DNA of 64,000 nt from UBA5070 sp035352895 (GTDB lineage: Bacteria; Fibrobacterota; Fibrobacteria; UBA5070), in the NCBI GenBank assembly GCA_035352895.1, contig DAOPYN010000011.1, positions 24,438 through 88,437 of the forward strand, given 5' to 3'. Numbering within the stretch: the first letter of the stretch is position 1; the number at the start of each line of letters is the position of its first letter. A model generated the notes under the pieces. That model made no database searches, was not told the origin of the DNA, and saw only the letters and a list, made by a program, of their open reading frames with translations. This document shows positions 52,772 through 61,136 of this stretch, piece by piece. The position numbers and the translations under genes were made by a program.

Positions 52772-54186
52772 ACCTGTCCCAGCAACGGATCCTGGTCTTC
52801 CTGGGCATCGCGGCGGTGCTGGCCATCGGCGGCTGGTGGTTCGCCACGCGGCAGCGCCAGGTGGTCCTGGAAAACCAACTGCCCAAATCCCTCGCATCGG
52901 ACCCTTGGGCCGCTTCCAGGGATTTCCTCGAGTCCATGGGGCTGGAGACGGACGAATCGACGCGATTGGACGACATCCTGAGCAAGGCCGACGACCACGA
53001 CGTGGTGATCCTGGACCTGCAGGGGCCTCCCCCCGACCAGATCCAGATCTCGGGACTTGGATACTGGATCCAGAGAGGTGGAAGGCTGATCGTGGAGGCC
53101 GACGCGGGCGAACTCCTGGAAGGCTGCGTCCTCCCGGCGTGGGGAGTGCGTCGGGGCACCTCGCACGAGCCATCGGATGACGAATCCTGTCCAGAATCGC
53201 TGCGGAACGCGTGGACGGATGCTTCCCAACGGAGGCAATCGGAATCCACCCGACCTCCGGAGGAGGACGATACCGACGCGCTGGAAGGGGGACTGGCCAT
53301 CCGTTCGGAAGTGGACTCGGAAGGATCTGGCGTGGACGAGTCCGTCGCCGATGTGGACACGGTGGACATGGAGGCGGATTCCGACTCCGAACTCGACGTG
53401 CCATCGAGCCTTCCCGGCGAAGGTTTCGCCTGGCGCACCGTCCACAGGGATCTGCAGGACACGACCGACGCCTGGGACTCGCTCCATCGATTCGACACCG
53501 TTTCCGGTGGACCCACCTATCGCCTGGGAGTGCCGGTGTTCGATTCCCTCTCGTGGTCGCGCCACCGCCCCCGCAACAGCTTCGCCGACCCCGGTGGATT
53601 CGCCCTGATCGGGAGTCTCGGGAAAGGAAGCCTCGTGGTGGTGTCCGACCTGTCTCCGTTCCAGCGCACCCGCTTGGAGGATTGGGACCATGCCTCGGTG
53701 CTGTGGAGGCTGGTCGGTCCCGGCCAGGAACCCCGCACGGCCTGGATCGCCAAGCGCGCCCGACTGGAAGGTTGGCTTTCCATGCTGGCCGGACGGATTC
53801 CCTTGGCTCTGGGACTGGGGGCGTTTACGCTCCTTCTGGGGATGTGGACGGCCGCATCGCGCTTCGGACCCGTCCTGGTCGCACCCCGCGAGGAGAAGAC
53901 GGGAATCGTCGACCATGCCGAGGGCGCCGGGCGTTGGCTGTGGCAGTTCCACGGCGGCAGGCTCAAGCTCCTCGCGGCCCTGAGGGAATCCGCGCGCCGC
54001 AAGCAGCTGCGGACCCATCCGGAACTGGTGGGCGCGGATCCCCGGACCCTGGGCAAGGCGCTGGAAGCCGAAGGCCTCGGCACCGCCGCCGCGCTGGATG
54101 AGGCGTTCTCCTCTCCCGAAGACACATCCCCCAAGCACTTCCTTTCCGTCGCGAAAACGCTCTGGTCCCTGCGGAGGAACCGATGA
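52768..54186 (+). CDS. DUF4350-containing protein
   Basis: A 472-residue protein from GTG 52768 (overlap with the previous stop). An N-terminal anchor (RILVFLGIAAVLAIGGWWF) precedes the DUF4350 domain, with SLASDPWAASRDFLESMGLE, the DHDVVILDL strand and GLGYWIQRGGRLIVEAD. An unusually acidic insert of about 90 residues (135-225, rich in Asp/Glu/Ser) interrupts the domain before GSLGKGSLVVVSDLSPF. A second membrane segment (IPLALGLGAFTLLLGMWTA) leads to a basic cytoplasmic C-terminus. It is typical of operons with DUF4129, MoxR and DUF58. Confidence 0.8.
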   Translation: MNLSQQRILVFLGIAAVLAIGGWWFATRQRQVVLENQLPKSLASDPWAASRDFLESMGLETDESTRLDDILSKADDHDVVILDLQGPPPDQIQISGLGYWIQRGGRLIVEADAGELLEGCVLPAWGVRRGTSHEPSDDESCPESLRNAWTDASQRRQSESTRPPEEDDTDALEGGLAIRSEVDSEGSGVDESVADVDTVDMEADSDSELDVPSSLPGEGFAWRTVHRDLQDTTDAWDSLHRFDTVSGGPTYRLGVPVFDSLSWSRHRPRNSFADPGGFALIGSLGKGSLVVVSDLSPFQRTRLEDWDHASVLWRLVGPGQEPRTAWIAKRARLEGWLSMLAGRIPLALGLGAFTLLLGMWTAASRFGPVLVAPREEKTGIVDHAEGAGRWLWQFHGGRLKLLAALRESARRKQLRTHPELVGADPRTLGKALEAEGLGTAAALDEAFSSPEDTSPKHFLSVAKTLWSLRRNR

Positions 54187-55151
54187 CAGATTCCGTTAAC
54201 CCCAATTCCCTGGAAACCGCCTCTGCCCTGCGCCACGAGATCGGCAAGGCCGTCGTCGGCCAGACGGAGGTCGTCGACCACGTGCTGGCGAGTCTCCTCG
54301 CGGGAGGCCACGTGCTCCTGGAGGGCGTCCCCGGACTGGGCAAGACCCTCCTGGTGCGCGCCCTGGCCAAGGCCTTCGGCGGGGAATTCTCCCGTATCCA
54401 GTTCACCCCCGACCTGATGCCCGCCGACGTCTCCGGCCACGCCATCTTCGATCCCCGCACGCAGTCGTTCTCCACCCGCAAGGGGCCGGTGTTCGCGAAC
54501 CTGATCCTGGCCGACGAGATCAACCGGGCGCCCGCCAAGACCCAATCGGCCCTGCTGGAGGCCATGCAGGAACGGCAGGCGACCATCGAAGGCGTCTCGC
54601 ATCCCCTTCCTTCCCCCTTCATGGTGATGGCCACCCAGAACCCCGTGGAGCAGGAAGGAACCTACCCCCTCCCGGAAGCCCAGTTGGATCGTTTCCTGGC
54701 CAAGATCGAGATCGACTACCCGGCCGCGGACGAGGAGGCGGAACTGGTGCGGATGGTCACGGAAAACCGGGTCGGGGACGTTCTCGAGGTGGACCAGGTC
54801 CGCACCGTGCTTTCCCCCGATGGGCTCGTTTCGCTGCAACAGGAGGTTTCCCGCATCCGGGTGGAGCCCCAACTGGCCGACTACGCGGTGCGACTGACCC
54901 GTGCGACCCGCGACTGGCCGGGCATCGCCATGGGGGCCGGGCCGCGCGGAGGCATCGCGCTGGTGCGCTTCTCCAGGGCCCTGGCCGCGCTGGAGGGACG
55001 CGACTTCGCCACTCCCGACGACGTGCGACGCGCGGTGCTTCCGGTGCTGCGCCACCGGGTGGCGACCTCCCCGGAATCCGACCTGGACGGACTCTCCGCC
55101 GACCGTCTGCTTGCCGGACTCGTGGACCAGACACCGGCCCCCCGGAAATGA
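54183..55151 (+). CDS. moxR: MoxR-type AAA+ ATPase
   Basis: A 322-residue cytoplasmic ATPase. Walker A GVPGLGKT is at 48-55 and Walker B LILADEI at 107-113, followed by NRAPAKTQSALLEAMQERQ. The sensor ATQNPVEQEGTYPLPEAQLDRF contains the MoxR signature. A helical lid follows. MoxR proteins act as chaperones that activate or assemble protein complexes, together with DUF58/von Willebrand-type partners. It overlaps the neighbouring genes by four bases on both sides (ATGA), which ties its expression to theirs. Confidence 0.95.
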   Translation: MTDSVNPNSLETASALRHEIGKAVVGQTEVVDHVLASLLAGGHVLLEGVPGLGKTLLVRALAKAFGGEFSRIQFTPDLMPADVSGHAIFDPRTQSFSTRKGPVFANLILADEINRAPAKTQSALLEAMQERQATIEGVSHPLPSPFMVMATQNPVEQEGTYPLPEAQLDRFLAKIEIDYPAADEEAELVRMVTENRVGDVLEVDQVRTVLSPDGLVSLQQEVSRIRVEPQLADYAVRLTRATRDWPGIAMGAGPRGGIALVRFSRALAALEGRDFATPDDVRRAVLPVLRHRVATSPESDLDGLSADRLLAGLVDQTPAPRK

Positions 55152-56455
55152 TCCCAGGCCACCGTCTCCTGTGGGGGCTTGCGATCTGGGTGGCGATCGG
55201 GGGGGTCCTGGAATGGACCAGCTTCCACGCCGAACCCTGGCGCTGGGCCAGTTTGGCCGTCCTTCTGTGGATCCTGCAGGACTTCCTGCGAGCCCACCGG
55301 AACCCGCGGCTGGAGATGGAGCGGATCCAGACCGCGGGATGGATCCACGGCAGGGAATCGGAAGTGGTGGTGAAGGTGTTCCATCGCGAGGGAAGGCCCG
55401 TCCATCTGGAGGTGTTCGACCACCACCCGCCGCACTGGGAGATGCAGGGGCATCCCGCCAAGGGGCATCTGCGCGAAGGACAGGCATTGTCATCCACGGA
55501 GCGTCTGCGCCCCCCCTTGCGCGGCGACCACGAATTCGCGGGCGTGGAGGTCCTGGTCGATTCCCCCTCCCGCCTCTGGCGGCGACGCCTGATGCTCGGG
55601 AAGCCGGAATCCGTACGGGTGTTCCCGGAACTCGCGCTCCTGCGCGGGAGCCATCTGCCGGATTCCGCCTCGCGCATCCAGCGTTCCGGAGTCCACCGCA
55701 AGCGACGTCGGGGCGAAGGCACGGAATTCCACCAACTGCGCGAATACCGCCAGGGCGACCCTCTTCGAGGCATCGATTGGAAGGCCACCGCCCGCCAGGG
55801 CCGGCCCATCTCCAGGGAATACCAGGAGGAACGCGACCAGCAGGTGATCATCCTCCTGGACGCGGGTCGACGCATGGTGCGTCGCGACGGAGACAAGTCC
55901 CACTTCGACCACTGCCTGGAGGCGGCCATGCGATTGGCCTGGACGGGCATCCAGGAAGGCGACGCGGTGGGGCTCCTGTGCTTTTCCGATCGCGTCCGGC
56001 GATTCATCCCCCCCACCAAGGGACGAGCGGGACTGGACCGGCTCCTGGAGGGGACCTACGACCTCCAACCCGATTCCTCGCCTCCGGACTTCCTGGTGGC
56101 CACGGAGGAACTCCGGTCGCGGGTGCGACGACGCGCCCTGGTGGTGCTCCTCACCCTCCTGGAAGAAGAAGACTCCAGCACCCTCCATGCCGCGCTCTCC
56201 CTGGTGCGCACCCGCCACCTGGTCCTGTGCGCATCGCTGCGGGAGACCGCGCTGGATCTGGCCTTGGAAGAGGAACCGAAGGATTTCCCCTCCGCCCGGA
56301 CCCAGGCATCCCTCCTGAACATGGTGGAAGAGAGGAGGGAGTCCATCCGGCGCCTGGGGCTGCCTTCGCGGTTGTTGCTGGAGGCATCGCCGTCCAATCT
56401 CCACGAACACCTGGTGGCCAGATACCTCGCCATCAAGGGGTCCGGAAGACTCTAG
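55148..56455 (+). CDS. DUF58 protein with von Willebrand A-like domain
   Basis: A 435-residue protein. Two short N-terminal hydrophobic segments (LLWGLAIWVAIGGVLEW; WASLAVLLWILQDFL) are followed by a beta-sandwich region. The DUF58 core has GEGTEFHQLREYRQGDPLRGIDWKATARQG (key GxEF, LREYxxGDxxRxIDW), and a vWA-like fold starts QQVIILLDAGRRM and contains DAVGLLCFSDRV. The MIDAS DxSxS is replaced by DAGRR, as is common in this family. It is the standard MoxR partner. It ends the seven-gene overlapping series and is convergent with a lipoprotein gene 88 bp away. Confidence 0.93.
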   Translation: MIPGHRLLWGLAIWVAIGGVLEWTSFHAEPWRWASLAVLLWILQDFLRAHRNPRLEMERIQTAGWIHGRESEVVVKVFHREGRPVHLEVFDHHPPHWEMQGHPAKGHLREGQALSSTERLRPPLRGDHEFAGVEVLVDSPSRLWRRRLMLGKPESVRVFPELALLRGSHLPDSASRIQRSGVHRKRRRGEGTEFHQLREYRQGDPLRGIDWKATARQGRPISREYQEERDQQVIILLDAGRRMVRRDGDKSHFDHCLEAAMRLAWTGIQEGDAVGLLCFSDRVRRFIPPTKGRAGLDRLLEGTYDLQPDSSPPDFLVATEELRSRVRRRALVVLLTLLEEEDSSTLHAALSLVRTRHLVLCASLRETALDLALEEEPKDFPSARTQASLLNMVEERRESIRRLGLPSRLLLEASPSNLHEHLVARYLAIKGSGRL

Positions 56456-56543
56456 CGCACCTCCCGAGGCATTCCCTCCGGACCCGTCCTCCGGATCCGG
56501 TCCATCGGACCACGCATCCACCGCGCGAAGGATCCGCTCCTGG

Positions 56544-56912
56544 CTACTCCCTCGCGCGAACGCGACCATCCGGGTCGCGGGAGATCTCGACCAGACAGAA
56601 TTCGCCCACGACGACCCTTCTCCGGAACGCGATCACCGTGTCCAAGGATGGCCCCGTCACGCGCGCCCGCAACAGGAGTTCCCCCGCCGCCGGCAACTCC
56701 AACACCTCGGAGAACTGTCCGGAATCCACGGGTGGATCGAATTCGTGGACCCAACCCGGCCGCAGGGAATCCCCCAGCCGAAGATCGATCACCTTCCCTC
56801 CGCCGGTCCGGTTGCGCACCTGCAGACGGGGATCCCCACCGTACAGATCGACCAGGCAGCCATCCAGGATGGCAACGGAAACCAAGGCGATGGCAAGGGA
56901 GGCGATCTTCAA
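56544..56912 (-). CDS. Small lipoprotein with a TTG start
   Basis: A 122-residue protein. The signal KIASLAIALVSVAILDGC ends in a lipobox (LDGC). The mature part is a short beta-rich domain (LQVRNRTGGGKVIDLRLGDS, then SEVLELPAAGELLLRARV). TTG 56912 is the best start: GGAGG lies 7 bases before it, and it overlaps the TGA of the upstream gene as TTGA, which suggests translational coupling. The next in-frame ATG upstream (56975) would bury the signal peptide. Function unknown. It is paired with the putative outer-membrane protein gene. Confidence 0.7.
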   Translation of the reverse strand: MKIASLAIALVSVAILDGCLVDLYGGDPRLQVRNRTGGGKVIDLRLGDSLRPGWVHEFDPPVDSGQFSEVLELPAAGELLLRARVTGPSLDTVIAFRRRVVVGEFCLVEISRDPDGRVRARE

Positions 56913-57913
56913 TGGACAACCTCCGCCGGAGGTGGACGTCTTCCGGGTGCGTACCAGGTTTGGCCATCCTCCCACGTCATCTGGAAACGCATGGACCAGA
57001 CCAAGGCTCCGCGCAATCCATGGATGGCGAATTCGTCCGGGTCGTTGACGGAGAAGGTGAACACCGGCATACGCAGTCGGAGCCCGGGAAACCAGCTCCC
57101 CGAGCGCCGCCCCCCGGTGAAATCGATGCCCACCAATCCTTGGGGGTCGATGTTCGTGGTCACCTGCCCGAAGTGGAATCCATCGCTGCCCGCGTCGATG
57201 CGCAGTCCCACCCGATCATCCAAGACCGGAAACCGGAGATCGCCCGCCAAGGCATCCTCGGACGACCAGGGATTCGCATCCGCCCTCTCCCACCCCAAGG
57301 ACCCCTCCACTTGGGGCCAGAACCACGCCTTCTGGAGGCGCATGGGGGCCGGATCGGTCAGGTAGGCCGCGCGCAAGGACACCAATCCATCCAGATCCAC
57401 CATGGAACGGGCGCCCAGCCGTTTCCACCGGAGGAGTCCCCAGAAATCGGTGGTGCCGTCCGCCTCGCGCGCTCCGGAAATTCCCCGCCACCACGTGGGC
57501 GAAACATGATGCAACCCCACCATTCCCGAAAGCCCCCACGTCACGGAGGACCCCGCGAGCCCTGCGGACCAGGAATAGGTCTGGCGTCGCAGATCGGGTG
57601 GAGACACCAGGTAGAGATCCGAAGTCCATCCTCCGGTTTCGATCGAGCCCTCCAACCCCAGGCGGGAATCCGCGGAGGAATCCGGTCCCATCAACACCGC
57701 GACGACCCGCCGAAGCTGGGTGAATCCTTCCAGTCGACCGAGTGAGGGATGTTGGATCGCGTCGTCCGGAGTCAGGCTCTGGATCTGCGCCACATCCAGA
57801 TACCCCATGGACCGGGGATGCAGCGCCCGATGCATCTCGGAGACTTCCTGATTCCAGGCGGACAACGAGACCTGCGAGGTCGCCAGGAGACTGGACATCA
57901 GGATGGTCAGCAT
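56909..57913 (-). CDS. Putative outer-membrane beta-barrel protein
   Basis: A 334-residue protein. A signal-like N-terminus (MLTILMSSLLATSQVSLSA) is followed by a helical segment of about 50 residues. Many alternating amphipathic strands follow (YSWSAGLAGSSVTWGLSGMVGL, FWGLLRWKRLGARSMVDLDGLVSL, AFWFWPQVEGSLGWERA-like), as in outer-membrane barrels. ATG 57913 was chosen because it starts the signal peptide, although the ribosome-binding site is weak. I do not recognise a family. It shares an overlapping stop/start with the lipoprotein gene, so the two may form an outer-membrane pair. Confidence 0.55.
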   Translation of the reverse strand: MLTILMSSLLATSQVSLSAWNQEVSEMHRALHPRSMGYLDVAQIQSLTPDDAIQHPSLGRLEGFTQLRRVVAVLMGPDSSADSRLGLEGSIETGGWTSDLYLVSPPDLRRQTYSWSAGLAGSSVTWGLSGMVGLHHVSPTWWRGISGAREADGTTDFWGLLRWKRLGARSMVDLDGLVSLRAAYLTDPAPMRLQKAWFWPQVEGSLGWERADANPWSSEDALAGDLRFPVLDDRVGLRIDAGSDGFHFGQVTTNIDPQGLVGIDFTGGRRSGSWFPGLRLRMPVFTFSVNDPDEFAIHGLRGALVWSMRFQMTWEDGQTWYAPGRRPPPAEVVH

Positions 57914-58033
57914 CGATGCACCATGTAGAAATCCGACCGGCAGGTCCTCTAGGACTTTCCGGGGATACGGCGAATGGCTATTTTTGGACGCTCTGGTCCA
58001 TATATCATTCGATACCGAGATGGAGGGCAAGTC

Positions 58034-59962
58034 ATGGGCGTGATCAACTTCGGGGAAAACTGGCGCTCGTTGAAGCTACCCCAGGACGTGGTCGACCTCT
58101 TCGGTCGTTGCCGCGGGATCGTCGTCGCCGAAAAGCGCGAGGATCTCCTGGATTGGGCCTTGGGTCGCGAAATCAACACGACGGACTGGTCGGACAACAA
58201 TCGCAGCGACCAGGGAACCTACCAGGTCGCCTACGAGGTGCCCGGCAGCGGTCGGATGATCGAAGCCCACGTGGTCAAGGCGATCAACGGCGTTTCCGTG
58301 AACTACCCGGACCAGGCCATGCGCCGCCGCGATCCCGACGCGATGGTGATCGCCGATACCGACCCCACCGACAAGCCGACCTACCAGTCCCGCTTCGGCA
58401 AGCCCTTCGACAGCGTCCGCCAGGAGACGCTCGACTGGCTGGCCCAGCGCGAACTCGTCGTGCTTCCCTTCTATTCCGGACCCGACGAGCTCGGCTACGG
58501 CTCGCTTCTGATCTGCCCCCGCAATGCAGGGTTCTTCGCCGGCATGCTCGCCGACCTCCAGGGATTCATTCCCGGCCACCAGGTCCCCGACGACTTCACG
58601 GTCAAGGGAGCGATCGTGTTCGTGGCTCCCCCCTTCCGCCACACCCACTTCGGCGGCAAGCAGGTGGTGGTGCACAACCGCAAGGCCGACTACCAGGAAA
58701 TCTTCTCCTACAACCTGTACCCGGGTCCCTCGGCCAAGAAGGGCATCTACTCCACCCTCATCGACAAGGGCGAGAAGGAAGGCTGGGTGACCAACCACTG
58801 CTCGGCCGTCCTGGTGGAGACCCCCTACGACAACATCGTGACCTTCATGCACGAAGGTGCATCCGGCGGCGGCAAGTCGGAGATGCTCGAACACATCCAC
58901 CGCCAGCCCGACGGCCGCCTGCTTCTGGGAGTGCACACCCAGACCGGCGAGAAGCGCTACCTCACTCTACCCACCGCCTGCAAGCTGTACCCGGCCATGG
59001 ACGACATGGGTGCCGCGCACTCCGCCTACAACCAGGGCAAGACCCGTCTGCACGTGGCCGATGCCGAGGCCGGATGGTTCATCCGCTCCGACATGATCAC
59101 CCACTACGGGACGGATCCCCATCTGGAAGAGATGTGCATCAATTCCAAGATCCCGCTCCTGTACCTGAACCACTACGTGGCTCCGGGCGGCATGTGCCTT
59201 CTGTGGGAACACACCGAGGACGCTCCGGGCAAGCGTTGCCCCAATCCTCGCGTGATCGTCCCGCGCGAGATGATGCAAGGCATCCACACCGGTCCGGTGG
59301 AGGTGAACGTCCGTTCCTTCGGCGTGCGTTGCCCTCCCAACTCCAAGCAGAGTCCCACCTACGGCATCATGGGCCTGTTCCACATCATCCCGCCGTCCCT
59401 GGCCTGGCTCTGGCGTCTGGTGGCTCCTCGCGGCCACGCCAACCCGTCCATCGTGGACTTGACGGGTGGAATGGGATCGGAAGGCGTGGGTTCCTACTGG
59501 CCCTTCTGCACCGGACGCCGGGTGGATCAGGCCAATCTCCTGTTGGAGCAGATCCGCAGCACTCCCGACACGCGCAACATCCTGATCCCCAACCAGCACG
59601 TCGGTGCCTGGAAGATCGGGTTCATGAGCTCCTGGCTCACGCGCGAGTACTTGGCACGCCGCGGAGGCGCCCGCTTCCGTCCCGACCAGCTCGTGCCTGC
59701 GCGCAGCCCGCTCCTGGGCTCCGTGCCCTGGCACATGCAGATCGAAGGCACCATGATCCCCCGCTGGTTCCTCCAGCCGGAGACCCAACCCGAAGTGGGC
59801 GAGGATACCTACGACAAGGGCGCCGAGATCCTGCTGGCCTTCTTCCGCAAGGAACTGCCGCAGTTCAACACTCCGGATCTCGACCCGCTGGGCAAGGAGA
59901 TCATCCAGTGTTGCCTGGACAACGGAACGCACGAGGACTACTTGAATCTGATGCCCGCCTGA
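58034..59962 (+). CDS. DUF4914-family protein with HprK-like P-loop
   Basis: A 642-residue protein with no signal peptide or membrane segments. The start at ATG 58034 follows GGAGGG by 6-7 bases. Near residue 275 it has GASGGGKSEM, the form of P-loop (GxSGxGKSE) found in HPr kinase and, more loosely, in PEP carboxykinases. It is preceded by VTNHCSAVLVETPYDNIVTFM and followed by many conserved-looking Gly, Asp and His residues (LTLPTACKLYPAMDDMG; VIVPREMMQGIHTGPVEVNV). Codon use is strongly biased (nearly all C/G third positions), suggesting high expression. I assign DUF4914 from overall resemblance and length; a kinase-like or carboxykinase-like activity is inference. A good terminator follows. 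Confidence 0.7.
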   Translation: MGVINFGENWRSLKLPQDVVDLFGRCRGIVVAEKREDLLDWALGREINTTDWSDNNRSDQGTYQVAYEVPGSGRMIEAHVVKAINGVSVNYPDQAMRRRDPDAMVIADTDPTDKPTYQSRFGKPFDSVRQETLDWLAQRELVVLPFYSGPDELGYGSLLICPRNAGFFAGMLADLQGFIPGHQVPDDFTVKGAIVFVAPPFRHTHFGGKQVVVHNRKADYQEIFSYNLYPGPSAKKGIYSTLIDKGEKEGWVTNHCSAVLVETPYDNIVTFMHEGASGGGKSEMLEHIHRQPDGRLLLGVHTQTGEKRYLTLPTACKLYPAMDDMGAAHSAYNQGKTRLHVADAEAGWFIRSDMITHYGTDPHLEEMCINSKIPLLYLNHYVAPGGMCLLWEHTEDAPGKRCPNPRVIVPREMMQGIHTGPVEVNVRSFGVRCPPNSKQSPTYGIMGLFHIIPPSLAWLWRLVAPRGHANPSIVDLTGGMGSEGVGSYWPFCTGRRVDQANLLLEQIRSTPDTRNILIPNQHVGAWKIGFMSSWLTREYLARRGGARFRPDQLVPARSPLLGSVPWHMQIEGTMIPRWFLQPETQPEVGEDTYDKGAEILLAFFRKELPQFNTPDLDPLGKEIIQCCLDNGTHEDYLNLMPA

Positions 59963-59985
59963 GCGGATCGATTCCGATTCCAACC

Positions 59986-60023
59986 GAGCCCACCTTCTCC
60001 TTCGCGGGAGGGTGGGCTTTTCT
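59986..60023 (+). terminator. Rho-independent terminator after the DUF4914 gene
   Basis: GAGCCCACC and GGTGGGCTT arms around a TTCTCCTTCGCGGGAG interior (TCTCC can also pair with GGGAG) are followed by TTTTCTTATTCTT. It starts 24 bases after the stop codon at 59962 and ends before the RDD gene. Confidence 0.85.
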
Positions 60024-60075
60024 TATTCTTGGATCGGTTCGCCTTTCCCTTCCAGCCCCCTATCCAAGGTCTCCC

Positions 60076-60579
60076 GTGAATTCCGACAACCCTTACCAGT
60101 TTTCCTCCGCCGAAATTGAACCAAACCTTTCCGTCGATCCGGATCTCCAGGAAATGGCCGATCTGTTCCCCCGTTTGGGAGCGGCCATCGTCGACGGCCT
60201 GTTCCTCGGAATCCCCGCGGGCGTCATCGTGGGCATTTCCGCATTCAGCGCGAAGGGAAGCGGCGACGACGGTCTGATGCTGGCCATGCTGCCCGCCGCG
60301 GCCTGGATCCTGGTGGGAATGGTGATCCAAGCCTTCCTGGTCGCTTCCCATTCGGCCACCATGGGAAAGAAATTCGTGGGAATCAAGATGGCGAGGATGG
60401 ACGGTTCCCCCGTCTCCTGGGCCCGGTGGCTGTTCCTCCGGCAAGGTGTCGTGGGTTTGATCGGACAGATTCCCTTTGCCGGAGGATTGTTCACGCTCGT
60501 CGACACACTCATGATCTTCAGTGCGGAACGCCGTTGCATCCACGACCTGATCGCCGACACCAAGGTCGTCAAGGCCTGA
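60076..60579 (+). CDS. RDD-family membrane protein
   Basis: A 167-residue protein from GTG 60076 (AAGG upstream). It starts VNSDNPYQFSSAEIEPN and contains three to four hydrophobic segments, the RDD core GKKFVGIKMARMDGSPVSWARWLF and the ending RCIHDLIADTKVVKA. The N-terminus is nearly the same as that of the next gene (SDNPYQFSTAEIVP), so the two are tandem duplicates. Function unknown. Confidence 0.87.
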   Translation: MNSDNPYQFSSAEIEPNLSVDPDLQEMADLFPRLGAAIVDGLFLGIPAGVIVGISAFSAKGSGDDGLMLAMLPAAAWILVGMVIQAFLVASHSATMGKKFVGIKMARMDGSPVSWARWLFLRQGVVGLIGQIPFAGGLFTLVDTLMIFSAERRCIHDLIADTKVVKA

Positions 60580-60613
60580 CCCCACCGAACGCCATCCCAC
60601 CGGAGCCCGACGC

Positions 60614-61129
60614 ATGTCCGACAACCCCTACCAGTTCTCGACCGCAGAAATCGTCCCCAAGGATCCCGACTCCGAGGAGTTGGAGATGGCCGAGCGGATC
60701 GACCGGCTCCTGGCCAATCTCCTCGATGGCGTCCTGGTCATGGTCCCCACCATGCTGATGATCGGGGCCATGGTCCTGGCCATCCTGGGCAGCGAGAAGG
60801 ACGTCTCCTCGTTCTACACGATCGCCGCGGTCCTCGGTCTGGTCAGCCTCATCCTCTTCGCCATGCTTCTCTACTACCAGCTCGGCATGTTCGCGGAATC
60901 CGGCCAGACCTGGGGACGTCGCAAGATGTCCATCAAGATCGTGCGCACCGACGGTTCGAGGGTTTCCGTGGGTAGGCTGATCGTCTACCGGAACCTGGCC
61001 ATCCAAGCCTTGGGCATGATCCCCTTCGTCGGCAGCGTGGTGCCGCTGGTGGACATCCTCATGATCTTCCGCGACAACCGTCTGTGCCTGCACGACCAGA
61101 TCGCCGACACCAAGGTCGTCAAAGCCTGA
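60614..61129 (+). CDS. RDD-family membrane protein (tandem paralogue)
   Basis: A 171-residue protein with hydrophobic segments at about 38-62, 68-92 and 125-150. The RDD-type core is GRRKMSIKIVRTDGSRVSVGRLI, and the ending is LCLHDQIADTKVVKA. The start MSDNPYQFSTAEIVPKD matches the upstream gene. It is 34 bp downstream and likely on the same transcript. It is convergent with the outer-membrane barrel gene at 61137, with only 7 bp between the stops. Confidence 0.87.
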   Translation: MSDNPYQFSTAEIVPKDPDSEELEMAERIDRLLANLLDGVLVMVPTMLMIGAMVLAILGSEKDVSSFYTIAAVLGLVSLILFAMLLYYQLGMFAESGQTWGRRKMSIKIVRTDGSRVSVGRLIVYRNLAIQALGMIPFVGSVVPLVDILMIFRDNRLCLHDQIADTKVVKA

Positions 61130-61136
61130 CCCTCGA

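Noticed and set aside
58034..59962. GTP-dependent PEP carboxykinase
   Set aside because: The length is similar and a P-loop is present, but the carboxykinase substrate and metal motifs are not recognisable; DUF4914 fits better.
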